Shown one piece after another: positions 1 through 6,097 of a stretch of 7,000 nt of DNA (position 1 is its first letter; each line of letters begins with the position of its first letter). The DNA lies in the NCBI GenBank assembly GCA_902783735.1, contig CACZSE010000215.1, positions 1-7,000 on the forward strand, written 5' to 3'. The notes beneath the pieces were generated by a model. The model did not search any database. It saw only the letters and a list, made by a program, of their open reading frames with translations, and had not been told where the DNA came from. The stretch comes from an uncultured Lachnospiraceae bacterium. Its GTDB lineage: Bacteria; Bacillota; Clostridia; Lachnospirales; Lachnospiraceae. The translations under genes and the position numbers were made by a program.

Positions 1-464
1 TGTACAGCCTCCATTCTGTGAAGGATATCAACGATCTTTCCTTTGTTTATCCCAAATATAAATGACTCATCCAAAGCATGTACGGTATATGTATCGCCGT
101 TAATGTCCGCAGTTATGGTTCCCGGCGTCAAAGTTATTGAATTCGCAAATAATACCTTTGACACCTCCGACTCAAAATGAACGTCAAAAGTTACCAGAAC
201 CGGATCTATATCGTATCTGTTGGACATAACAAGCTTTATCGTGGAAACATTGGCTTTTATTATCTCAACAATCAATACACCGACATATTCAAAGAAATAT
301 CCGCAGCGTTTTATCATGAGAAGATCTCTTTTTGGAGAAAATCCCATGAATTTACAGCTGAAGATATAAATCAGACCGGCTATGACAAGGCCGAACAATG
401 CTATTTCCAATGTGATATTGCCGTTAAATATTATCCATAACAAAAACAAGGCTATGTAAAGCAT
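1..464 (-). CDS. mrpE: Na+/H+ antiporter subunit E (MrpE/MnhE), 3' end cut by window edge
   Basis: This is the small membrane subunit E of the multisubunit Mrp/Mnh monovalent cation/proton antiporter, which exports Na+ in exchange for H+ across the cytoplasmic membrane. The frame is open from an ATG at 464 to the left edge, giving 154 visible residues. Family members are about 160 residues, so only a short tail should be missing. Hydrophobic segments lie at residues 2-13, 19-36 and about 57-70, followed by a soluble C-terminal domain. That domain carries the family signature NSITLTPGT (108-116) and the HALDE motif (129-133). An AAAAGGA ribosome binding site lies 7 bases before the ATG. It follows trmB by 20 bases with no terminator between, so the two are probably co-transcribed. 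The other mrp subunits would be expected beyond the left edge. Identification rests on the motifs and hydropathy; the operon content is inferred. Confidence 0.9.
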   Translation of the reverse strand, partial: MLYIALFLLWIIFNGNITLEIALFGLVIAGLIYIFSCKFMGFSPKRDLLMIKRCGYFFEYVGVLIVEIIKANVSTIKLVMSNRYDIDPVLVTFDVHFESEVSKVLFANSITLTPGTITADINGDTYTVHALDESFIFGINKGKIVDILHRMEAV

Positions 465-484
465 ATATTTTTCCTTTTAATCCA

Positions 485-1129
485 TCATATGTTCTTTTTG
501 ATAACGTATTTACAGATATGGTTTCCGAGAGCGGAAAACTTTTTCTCATACTCAGTCATGACATTGCCGGCGTTCATAATCTCGTCATGATGGAGATCGT
601 GAGTTACGGCTATAAGCTTAAATCCTCCCGGTTCTACTTCTTCAAGAGCAAATGCGAACAGATCCTTATTGTCGGTCTTAAATTCTATCTGACCTTCGTC
701 TTTTAAAATCTCTTTAAACCTTTCCAGAAACTGTCTTGACGGAAGTCTTCTCTTTGCATGTCTGTCCTTCGGCCAGGGATCTGAAAAATTCAGATATATC
801 CTTTCAATCTCCTGCTTAGCAAACACTTCGCATATTTCCGTTGCATCCATCAATATAAATGTAAGATTGGGAAGATCCAGCTCTTCTTTTTTCTGAACGG
901 CTCTTATAAGTACACTGCTGTATCTTTCTATTCCTATATAATTGATGTCGGGATTAAGAGAAGCCATTTCCATGAGAAACTGTCCCTTTCCCATACCAAT
1001 CTCTATGTGAACAGGATTATCATTAGCAAAAAACCGATTCCAGTTTCCTTTATGTTCTTTATAATCCTGCACCACATGATTGCTGGATGCTATATATTCT
1101 TCCGCACCTTTTACGTGTTTTAATCTCAT
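485..1129 (-). CDS. trmB: tRNA (guanine-N7-)-methyltransferase TrmB
   Basis: This enzyme methylates N7 of guanine 46 in the variable loop of tRNAs, using S-adenosylmethionine, in the cytoplasm. The protein has 214 residues, the normal bacterial length. It shows the complete family pattern: the SAM-binding loop EIGMGKGQF (43-51), the ribose-binding acidic residue in IGIER (E68), MDA (94-96), the TrmB hallmark NFSDPWPKDRHAKRRL (114-129), KTDN (151-154) and the C-terminal TEYEKKF (192-198). The ATG start gives the usual N-terminus (MRLKHVKGAEE), although its ribosome binding site is poor (only AGG close to the start). It is the first gene of a leftward unit that continues into mrpE and is divergent from the carboxypeptidase gene. 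No missing residue or frameshift is seen. Confidence 0.97.
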   Translation of the reverse strand: MRLKHVKGAEEYIASSNHVVQDYKEHKGNWNRFFANDNPVHIEIGMGKGQFLMEMASLNPDINYIGIERYSSVLIRAVQKKEELDLPNLTFILMDATEICEVFAKQEIERIYLNFSDPWPKDRHAKRRLPSRQFLERFKEILKDEGQIEFKTDNKDLFAFALEEVEPGGFKLIAVTHDLHHDEIMNAGNVMTEYEKKFSALGNHICKYVIKKNI

Positions 1130-1144
1130 CGCCTAATATCCCAC

Positions 1145-1195
1145 TTTAATAATTAAAAATCTCATATATTTTACACCTTTTTTTTAATTATTAAA
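1145..1195. repeat. 15-bp perfect inverted repeat in divergent promoter region
   Basis: The arm TTTAATAATTAAAAA (1145-1159) is repeated exactly in inverted orientation at 1181-1195, with a 21-base spacer. It lies between the divergent trmB and carboxypeptidase genes. The arms contain only A and T, so an RNA stem would be weak. With no GC core it is unlikely to be a terminator. The spacer holds a possible -10 box for trmB (TAAAAT on the minus strand, 1168-1173). The arms could therefore be paired binding sites for a regulator, but that is inference, and AT-rich DNA yields such symmetry fairly easily. Confidence 0.6.
1168..1173 (-). promoter_or_regulatory. possible -10 box of the trmB promoter
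   Basis: On the minus strand this reads TAAAAT, five of six matches to the sigma-A -10 consensus. It would place the trmB transcription start near 1161, about 32 bases before the ATG. No good -35 hexamer is found at 16-18 bases, so the call is weak. It sits between the two arms of the inverted repeat. Confidence 0.3.
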
Positions 1196-1218
1196 AGTAC
1201 AAAAGACATACGCAGATA

Positions 1219-1227
1219 TGCTATCAT
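1219..1227 (+). promoter_or_regulatory. extended -10 promoter candidate for the carboxypeptidase gene
   Basis: The sequence TGCTATCAT fits the extended -10 pattern TGnTATAAT with one mismatch. Such promoters can work without a clear -35, and none is seen here. Transcription would begin near 1234, about 23 bases before the ATG at 1257. It would lie after the upstream in-frame ATG at 1218, which supports the 1257 start. This is inferred from pattern only. Confidence 0.4.
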
Positions 1228-1256
1228 ATATACAAATATTTAATCGGACGTGTATC

Positions 1257-2687
1257 ATGCAAAAACTGACTTATAAGTTTTTTTCAATAATATTATCGAC
1301 TGTTGTTCTACTGATCATGTTTCCCATCCGTTCTTTTGCGGATGAAACAGATCTTGAAGCGCAGATAGAAAGTCGCAAGAACATACCTATCGAAAGCAAC
1401 AATATCCCAAACTGGCCTGTTGGTCCTGTGGTATGTGCAGAAAGCGCCATACTCATGGATGTTGATACAGGCATAATTTTGTATGAAAAAAACATTCATG
1501 AAAAGCTTTATCCTGCAAGCATCACAAAGATCCTCACAGCTCTTATAGCCTATGAACATTGTTCCATGAATGAGACCGTTACATTTTCATATGAAGCCGT
1601 TTCTTCCATTGACTGGAGATATGATGCAAACATGGGTATACATGCCGGGGACAGTATCACTTTGGAACAGGCAATGTACGGAATGCTGGTCGGTTCCGCC
1701 AATGAAGCTGCCTATGCCATTGCGGAACATGTATCGGGTGATCTGAAGAGCTTCGCAGATCTTATGAACGAAAAAGCTGCAGAACTTGGCTGTACTGAAT
1801 CGCATTTTGTTACGCCAAACGGGATACACGATGACGATCATTATACATCTGCCCATGATATGGCACTCATAGCTCAGGCTTTCTTTTCAAATGATTATCT
1901 TGCTTCTATATCAAATACTCCTACTTATAAGATACCTGCCTCTGCCACTCAGCCAAACGATGATATGGTGGTTTATGCAAAGAGTAAGCTCTTTCCACAG
2001 AAGGAATATGCTTATGAGTATCTCATAGGAACCAAGACCGGATATACCGAATCGGCAAGACAGACTCTTGTGAGCTGTGCACAAAAAGATACATTAAGAT
2101 TAGTATGCGTTGTCATGAAGGACGAGGCTCCTTCTCAGTATACCGATACAATCGATCTGTTTAATTACGGATTCAGCAACTTTCTGCCGGTTACCATTGC
2201 CGACAAGGATAACCGTTATTCAATATCAACATCCAACCTGTTTGATACAAAAAATGATATATTTGGAAGCAGTAAACCCATATTAAAGATCGATCCGGAC
2301 GATCGCATCATATTACCGGTAGGAACAGACCCGGATAATACCGAATCAAAGGTTGTTTATGAGGATCTTAAGGATAATGAACTTGCCCGTATAGAATACT
2401 ATTATTCAGGTACATTCGTTGGAAGTGCATCCGTTGTACCGGCATCTGAACAGCTAACTTCCGTAGGTCTCGAAAATGATCCTCCCTCTGATCCTGCCAA
2501 AGAAAAAGTTATCTTTTTAAATATATATAAAGTACTCGGATATATTTTGGCAGTTTTTGCAGGTTCTTCTTTTATATTTATCCTGATATCTCTTATAAGA
2601 GGCAGTAAACGTTACAAAAGGAAGAATAACACCAATAAAAATTATAATTATGAACATAAAAAACTGAATTGGAAACATTTTAAATAA
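1257..2687 (+). CDS. dacA: D-alanyl-D-alanine carboxypeptidase (peptidase S11, PBP5/DacA family)
   Basis: This is a low-molecular-weight penicillin-binding protein that removes the terminal D-Ala from peptidoglycan stem pentapeptides outside the cell membrane, limiting cross-linking. From the ATG at 1257 the product has 476 residues. A signal peptide spans about 1-28: QKLTYK charged start, hydrophobic core, and a SFA cleavage site before DET. The three active-site motifs are intact: SITK (catalytic S88, K91), SAN (147-149) and KTG (260-262). A beta-rich C-terminal domain follows (about 310-395). The end differs from classic PBP5: a transmembrane helix (about 425-447) precedes a Lys/Asn/Tyr-rich cytoplasmic tail of about 29 residues, where PBP5 has an amphipathic anchor. 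An in-frame ATG at 1218 adds 13 residues but has no ribosome binding site and would spoil the signal peptide. The 1257 start has only a weak GGA 8 bases upstream. The exact paralogue (dacA, dacB or dacF type) is not certain. Confidence 0.93.
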   Translation: MQKLTYKFFSIILSTVVLLIMFPIRSFADETDLEAQIESRKNIPIESNNIPNWPVGPVVCAESAILMDVDTGIILYEKNIHEKLYPASITKILTALIAYEHCSMNETVTFSYEAVSSIDWRYDANMGIHAGDSITLEQAMYGMLVGSANEAAYAIAEHVSGDLKSFADLMNEKAAELGCTESHFVTPNGIHDDDHYTSAHDMALIAQAFFSNDYLASISNTPTYKIPASATQPNDDMVVYAKSKLFPQKEYAYEYLIGTKTGYTESARQTLVSCAQKDTLRLVCVVMKDEAPSQYTDTIDLFNYGFSNFLPVTIADKDNRYSISTSNLFDTKNDIFGSSKPILKIDPDDRIILPVGTDPDNTESKVVYEDLKDNELARIEYYYSGTFVGSASVVPASEQLTSVGLENDPPSDPAKEKVIFLNIYKVLGYILAVFAGSSFIFILISLIRGSKRYKRKNNTNKNYNYEHKKLNWKHFK

Positions 2688-2714
2688 ATGCTTCTGTTAA
2701 TAATACTTAAAATC

Positions 2715-2723
2715 TGATAAAAT
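2715..2723 (+). promoter_or_regulatory. extended -10 promoter candidate for the exonuclease gene
   Basis: TGATAAAAT matches the extended -10 pattern TGnTATAAT with one mismatch. A partial -35 (TTAATA, 2697-2702) lies 15 bases before the hexamer. Transcription would start near 2730, so the hairpin at 2754-2784 would be in the 5' untranslated region of the exonuclease message. No terminator separates this site from the upstream carboxypeptidase gene, so read-through is also possible. Confidence 0.35.
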
Positions 2724-2753
2724 CTATAGTAATCACGTAAACGGCTATAGAAA

Positions 2754-2784
2754 CAAACGATCATTACCGAACATTGATCGTTTG
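2754..2784 (+). promoter_or_regulatory. hairpin next to the exonuclease ribosome binding site
   Basis: CAAACGATCA (2754-2763) pairs perfectly with TGATCGTTTG (2775-2784) around an 11-base loop. After one mismatch, AA/TT pairs can extend the stem to 2751-2787. The ribosome binding site AAGGA (2788-2792) begins directly after the extended stem, 9 bases before the ATG at 2802. No T-run follows on the plus strand, so it is not a standard terminator. A protein operator, an mRNA-stabilising stem or a translational control element are all possible; none is shown. Confidence 0.55.
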
Positions 2785-2801
2785 GTTAAGGAAAGCAGTA
2801 C

Positions 2802-3755
2802 ATGAATTACATTATATTTGACCTGGAATGGAATCAGGGAGTATCTCACGGAGACAAGCGCGAAAAGAGAATGCCTCTTGAGATAGTTGAGATTGGTGCG
2901 GTCAAACTGAACGAAGACAGAGAAATGATAAGTGAATTCTCTGAGTTGATCAAACCCCAGATTTATCATGAAATTCATAACATAACCCGTAAGATAATAC
3001 ATATCCAGATGGAGGAGCTTCAGAAGGGAAAGCCTTTTGAAGAGGTAATGCCTGCATTTCTGGAATGGTGCGGAGAGGATTCACTGTTTTGTACCTGGGG
3101 TGGGCTTGATCTGCTTGAACTGCAACGCAACATGGCTTACTACAATATGCCGCCTTTAAGTGACAGGCCGATCAAGTTTTATGACATCCAGAAACTCTTC
3201 AGCTTAGCCTACGAGGACGGAAAAAGCAGACGTTCTCTGGAATATGCCATAGACATGCTCGATATAAAAAAGGATATTCCTTTTCACAGAGCATTTTCGG
3301 ATGCATATTATACGGCAAAGGTGTTTGATAAGATTGAAGATCCCGATGTTTTGGAAAGGTTTTCATTTGATATATACACACCGCCTTCATCGCGTGAAAA
3401 AGAGGTTGAGATCATCTTTTCTGATTACTGTAAGGTCATAACTCAGACATTTCCCGATAAAAAGGCTTTGTTAAGTACAAAATATGTCTGTCAGCCCATT
3501 TGTTACAGATGCAGAAGACGTCTTGCACGCAGGTTAAAATGGTTTTCACCAAACGGAAAGCATTATTATTCCGTAGCATACTGCTTCAAGCATGGTTTTA
3601 TGAAGAGTAAATTAAGGATCAAGAAAACCGAAGACTCTCAGGTATTCGCCGTAATAACGCATAAATTTATTACCAAAGAGGAAAGAAAACTCCTTCTTGA
3701 ATGGCGAGATGAACTTTTAAAAAAGAAACAGTCAAATCTGAAACAATCTGTATAG
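2802..3755 (+). CDS. DEDDh-type 3'-5' exonuclease with C-terminal Cys/His module
   Basis: This 317-residue protein starts with an RNase T/DnaQ-fold exonuclease domain (about 1-180), which should degrade DNA or RNA from 3' ends using two metal ions. The Exo I motif is FDLEW (D7, E9), Exo II is WGGLD (D103), and Exo III is HRAFSD (H162, D167), which makes it the DEDDh type. The FDLEWNQ start resembles the KapD/ERI-1-like group more than the DnaQ proofreading subunit. Residues 190-317 are not part of the nuclease fold. They contain C230, C234 and C237, a basic stretch (RRRLARRLKW), then C261 and H264. The arrangement CxxC-x23-CxxH could bind zinc and nucleic acid, but this is inference. The ATG has a good AAGGA site just after a hairpin. 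The bidirectional terminator begins a few bases after the stop. The substrate is unknown. Confidence 0.88.
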   Translation: MNYIIFDLEWNQGVSHGDKREKRMPLEIVEIGAVKLNEDREMISEFSELIKPQIYHEIHNITRKIIHIQMEELQKGKPFEEVMPAFLEWCGEDSLFCTWGGLDLLELQRNMAYYNMPPLSDRPIKFYDIQKLFSLAYEDGKSRRSLEYAIDMLDIKKDIPFHRAFSDAYYTAKVFDKIEDPDVLERFSFDIYTPPSSREKEVEIIFSDYCKVITQTFPDKKALLSTKYVCQPICYRCRRRLARRLKWFSPNGKHYYSVAYCFKHGFMKSKLRIKKTEDSQVFAVITHKFITKEERKLLLEWRDELLKKKQSNLKQSV

Positions 3756-3761
3756 TATAGA

Positions 3762-3794
3762 AAAAATAAAAAGGAGCCTGTCTGGCTCCTTTTT
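3762..3794. terminator. bidirectional rho-independent terminator
   Basis: AAAAAGGAGCC (3768-3778) pairs with GGCTCCTTTTT (3784-3794) around a five-base TGTCT loop. On the plus strand the GC stem is followed by five Ts, ending the exonuclease transcript whose stop codon ends at 3755. On the minus strand the run is TTTTT-A-TTTTTT, even stronger, ending transcripts that pass through tRNA-Arg. It sits exactly between the converging units and is the clearest regulatory element in the window. Confidence 0.92.
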
Positions 3795-3795
3795 A

Positions 3796-3869
3796 CGTCC
3801 ACGAGGTGATTCGAACACCCGACCTACCGCTTAGGAGGCGGTCGCTCTATCCTGCTGAGCTACGTAGAC
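3796..3869 (-). tRNA. tRNA-Arg (anticodon CCT)
   Basis: The 74-base minus-strand sequence folds as a full cloverleaf. The acceptor stem is GTCTACG/CGTGGAC (one G-T pair), the D stem GCTC/GAGC, the anticodon stem ACCGC/GCGGT, and the T stem GGGTG/CACCT with the loop TTCGAAT. The anticodon loop CTCCTAA gives anticodon CCT, which reads the arginine codon AGG. The discriminator base is G. The 3' CCA is not encoded, so it must be added by tRNA nucleotidyltransferase. The gene lies 35 bases after the DUF3881-type gene. I see no convincing promoter of its own close enough upstream, only a lone TATAGG. It may therefore be processed from the serS transcript. The terminator stem begins one base after its 3' end. 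Confidence 0.97.
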
Positions 3870-3904
3870 AGTTTATATGATCCCTATACCGGGTTCATAG
3901 CATA

Positions 3905-4786
3905 CTATTGGGGATAATTGACATATCCCTGTAACCATATGATACCTTTGAAACGTCTTCCGATATCAGGCTCTCCGTACAGATCTTTTTCATTGATGCA
4001 CAGATCGAAAACAAGTTCATTACAGAGCAGTTTCATTTTGAATATCTCTTCGTTTGTGATCTTATTCTTTATCTTTTCGTATTCCAATATCTCTCCGAGT
4101 ATCGAATACTGATCACACTCCACACCGTATGGCATAAAATACGTATCGACAATGGTATAGATATCTTCTCTCTGAATCCGCTTTGTAACCGTTGAATAAA
4201 GGTCCATATCTTCAAGTGTCAGGCTTTCAATGGCTTCTTCATCACCATTTCTGGCCGCCTGCATCAGACGGTTACGGCTTATCTTCTTCTTGTCTGCCCT
4301 GTCCTTAACCTTTTGGCTTTTTTTGATGGGCATCATTATATTACCACAAATCGACAGTGCTGACAAAGTTAAAGTTGTCCCTTTTACCGGCAGCGTATCC
4401 GTATTTTTTGCCCTTATATAGGGTATGATATTCTGAATATAAAATATGAGTGTTATGCCCATATTTATATCATCACATACTCCGGCATAACTTTCCTTTT
4501 CGGCGTGTCGTTCAATAGTAATATCTTCGGTAGTTGTTATACCGCTGCCTCTGAGATACGGATAAGAATATTCATACGTAAAAACATTGTTCTCATCATA
4601 TTCTCCGCATACGGTCAGACCCAAACCCGGCGCAAACTCCTTACTGAGTATTGCTAACATTGTATCGTCTCCGTCGGAAGTATATGATCTCTCCGTAGAA
4701 TCGGTCACACTTAACTGAATCAGCTTATTATATTCTTTTCTGCTTTTAATCTGTGAGAATCCTATTGCTGAAAGATACTTATGCAA
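3905..4786 (-). CDS. DUF3881-type protein of unknown function
   Basis: I recognise this as resembling the DUF3881 family, typical of Lachnospiraceae and of unknown function; the assignment is from memory of the pattern. The protein has 293 residues from the TTG at 4786, a normal length for the family, and lacks a signal peptide or clear membrane segment, so it is probably cytoplasmic. Blocks that look conserved are EFAPGLGLTVCGEYDE (50-65), RGSGITTTEDITIERHAEKE (79-98) with YAGVCDD after it, AARNGDEEAIESLTLEDMDL (177-196) and DTYFMPYGVECDQYSILG (214-231). A Lys-rich linker (about 155-170) separates two halves. The AARNGDEEAI segment resembles the start of an ankyrin-type helix but no repeats follow. 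A GTG at 4795 would add three residues, but it overlaps the GAGGTG site that best serves the TTG. It is co-oriented with and nearly abuts serS. No enzymatic motif is evident. Confidence 0.85.
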   Translation of the reverse strand: MHKYLSAIGFSQIKSRKEYNKLIQLSVTDSTERSYTSDGDDTMLAILSKEFAPGLGLTVCGEYDENNVFTYEYSYPYLRGSGITTTEDITIERHAEKESYAGVCDDINMGITLIFYIQNIIPYIRAKNTDTLPVKGTTLTLSALSICGNIMMPIKKSQKVKDRADKKKISRNRLMQAARNGDEEAIESLTLEDMDLYSTVTKRIQREDIYTIVDTYFMPYGVECDQYSILGEILEYEKIKNKITNEEIFKMKLLCNELVFDLCINEKDLYGEPDIGRRFKGIIWLQGYVNYPQ

Positions 4787-4792
4787 AAGATC

Positions 4793-4798
4793 CACCTC
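4793..4798 (-). promoter_or_regulatory. ribosome binding site deciding a TTG start
   Basis: On the minus strand GAGGTG lies at 4798-4793, beginning in the last base of the serS TAG stop. It is 6 bases before TTG (4786-4784), the ideal distance. The GTG inside it (4795-4793) has no comparable site of its own. The TTG start gives the N-terminus MHKYLSAIGFS. Confidence 0.65.
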
Positions 4799-6084
4799 TA
4801 TTTCTTTGTTATCAGCTCTTGTCCGCCCATGTAAGGTCTGAGAACCTCAGGAATCTTGACTGAACCGTCAGCCTGAAGGTTGTTCTCTAAAAATGCTATG
4901 AGCATACGCGGCGGTGCAACTACAGTATTGTTAAGTGTATGAGCAAGATACTTGTTACCGTCTTCTCCCGCTACTCTGATCTTAAGTCTTCTTGCCTGAG
5001 CATCTCCTAAGTTAGAACAGCTTCCGACTTCAAAATATTTCTTCTGTCTCGGACTCCATGCTTCCACATCACAAGATTTAACCTTGAGATCTGCCAGATC
5101 ACCGGAACAGCATTCAAGTGTTCTTACCGGAATATCTAAAGAACGGAAAAGATCAACGGTATTCTTCCACAGTTTGTCATACCAGATCTTAGATTCCTCA
5201 GGCTTACATATAACGACCATCTCCTGTTTTTCAAACTGATGGATCCTGTAAACACCTCTTTCTTCAAGACCATGAGCTCCTTTTTCCTTTCTGAAACAAG
5301 GAGAGTAGCTTGTAAGTGTAAGAGGTAACTGATCTTCCTCAATGATCTGATCGATAAATTTACCGATCATCGAATGTTCACTGGTTCCTATAAGATAAAG
5401 ATCTTCTCCCTCTATCTTATACATCATGGCTTCCATCTCGGCAAAGCTCATTACACCTGTTACAACATTACTTCTAATCATGAAAGGAGGAACACAATAT
5501 GTAAATCCTCTGTTTATCATAAAATCTCTTGCGTATGCGATAACTGCAGAATGAAGTCTTGCAATATCACCCATCAGATAGTAGAACCCGTTTCCTGCTA
5601 CTCGTCTGGCAGCATCCAGATCGATACCGTTAAAGCTTTCCATTATATCTGTATGATAAGGTATCTCAAAATCGGGAACTACGGGATCTCCGAATTTTTC
5701 TATCTCAACATTAAAAGTATCATCTTTTCCTATCGGTACCGAAGGATCGATGATATTGGGTATCACCATCATTATTTTGGTGATCTTTTCCTGAAGCTCC
5801 TCTTCCATGGGCTCAAGCTCAGCAAGTCTTGCTGCTAACTCAGCAACCTTCTTTTTTACAGCCTCAGCTTCTTCCTTTTTACCCTGTGCCATTAAAGCAC
5901 CTATCTCTTTTGAGATCTTATTTCTGGAACTTCTCAGTTCATCAGCTTCTGCTTTTGCGGCTCTCGACTGCTTATCAAGTTCTATAACTTCGTCGACAAG
6001 CTCAAGCTTGCTGTCCTGAAATTTCTTTTTGATATTCTCCTTTACAAGGTCCGGATTTTCTCTCAAAAATTTAATGTCGATCAT
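4798..6084 (-). CDS. serS: Seryl-tRNA synthetase
   Basis: This class II aminoacyl-tRNA synthetase charges tRNA-Ser with serine (and tRNA-Sec where present) in the cytoplasm. Its 428 residues match the family length. Residues 1-105 form the antiparallel coiled-coil arm that grips the tRNA-Ser long variable arm, beginning MIDIKFLRENPDLVKENI. The catalytic core has the serine-binding TSE (234-236), motif 2 with CFRKEKGAHG (263-272; R265, E267) and HQFEKQE (282-288), then FEVGSCSNLGDAQARR (351-366) and motif 3 with R393. Motif 3 reads LNNTVVAPPRMLIAFLEN where E. coli-type enzymes have LNGSGLAVGRTLVAVMEN, and TSEHS replaces TAEVP. This marks a divergent SerRS subtype, still with the key residues present. 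The ATG has a GAGGTG site (6095-6090) 5 bases upstream. It follows the HD-GYP gene by 13 bases, leaving no room for a T-box leader. Confidence 0.97.
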   Translation of the reverse strand: MIDIKFLRENPDLVKENIKKKFQDSKLELVDEVIELDKQSRAAKAEADELRSSRNKISKEIGALMAQGKKEEAEAVKKKVAELAARLAELEPMEEELQEKITKIMMVIPNIIDPSVPIGKDDTFNVEIEKFGDPVVPDFEIPYHTDIMESFNGIDLDAARRVAGNGFYYLMGDIARLHSAVIAYARDFMINRGFTYCVPPFMIRSNVVTGVMSFAEMEAMMYKIEGEDLYLIGTSEHSMIGKFIDQIIEEDQLPLTLTSYSPCFRKEKGAHGLEERGVYRIHQFEKQEMVVICKPEESKIWYDKLWKNTVDLFRSLDIPVRTLECCSGDLADLKVKSCDVEAWSPRQKKYFEVGSCSNLGDAQARRLKIRVAGEDGNKYLAHTLNNTVVAPPRMLIAFLENNLQADGSVKIPEVLRPYMGGQELITKK

Positions 6085-6089
6085 ATTAG

Positions 6090-6095
6090 CACCTC
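6090..6095 (-). promoter_or_regulatory. serS ribosome binding site
   Basis: GAGGTG on the minus strand lies 5 bases before the serS ATG, inside the 13-base gap after the HD-GYP stop codon. This shows serS is translated from a message that runs through the upstream gene. There is no space for a separate promoter or leader in the gap. Confidence 0.7.
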
Positions 6096-6097
6096 AT

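Noticed and set aside
177..440. Plus-strand open frame of 87 codons
   Set aside because: It lies wholly antisense to mrpE, whose frame carries clear family motifs. It has no family resemblance.
1218..1256. Upstream ATG at 1218 as the carboxypeptidase start
   Set aside because: There is no ribosome binding site, it sits inside the likely extended -10 element, and it adds 13 residues before an otherwise good signal peptide.
1587..1856. Minus-strand open frame within the carboxypeptidase gene
   Set aside because: It overlaps the active-site coding region on the other strand and has no recognisable protein pattern.
2754..2784. Terminator for the carboxypeptidase gene
   Set aside because: The stem is real, but the plus strand continues GTTAAGG with no T-run, so it does not fit an intrinsic terminator.
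2745..3002. Minus-strand open frame over the exonuclease start
   Set aside because: It is antisense to the FDLEW exonuclease motif region. There is no supporting start signal or family pattern.
5374..5838. Plus-strand open frame of 154 codons within serS
   Set aside because: It is antisense to the conserved SerRS core, shows no motif or plausible ribosome binding site, and has a residue mix typical of a shadow frame.
6085..6097. T-box riboswitch controlling serS
   Set aside because: serS in Firmicutes often has one, but only 13 bases separate it from the upstream gene, and no T-box sequence is present there.
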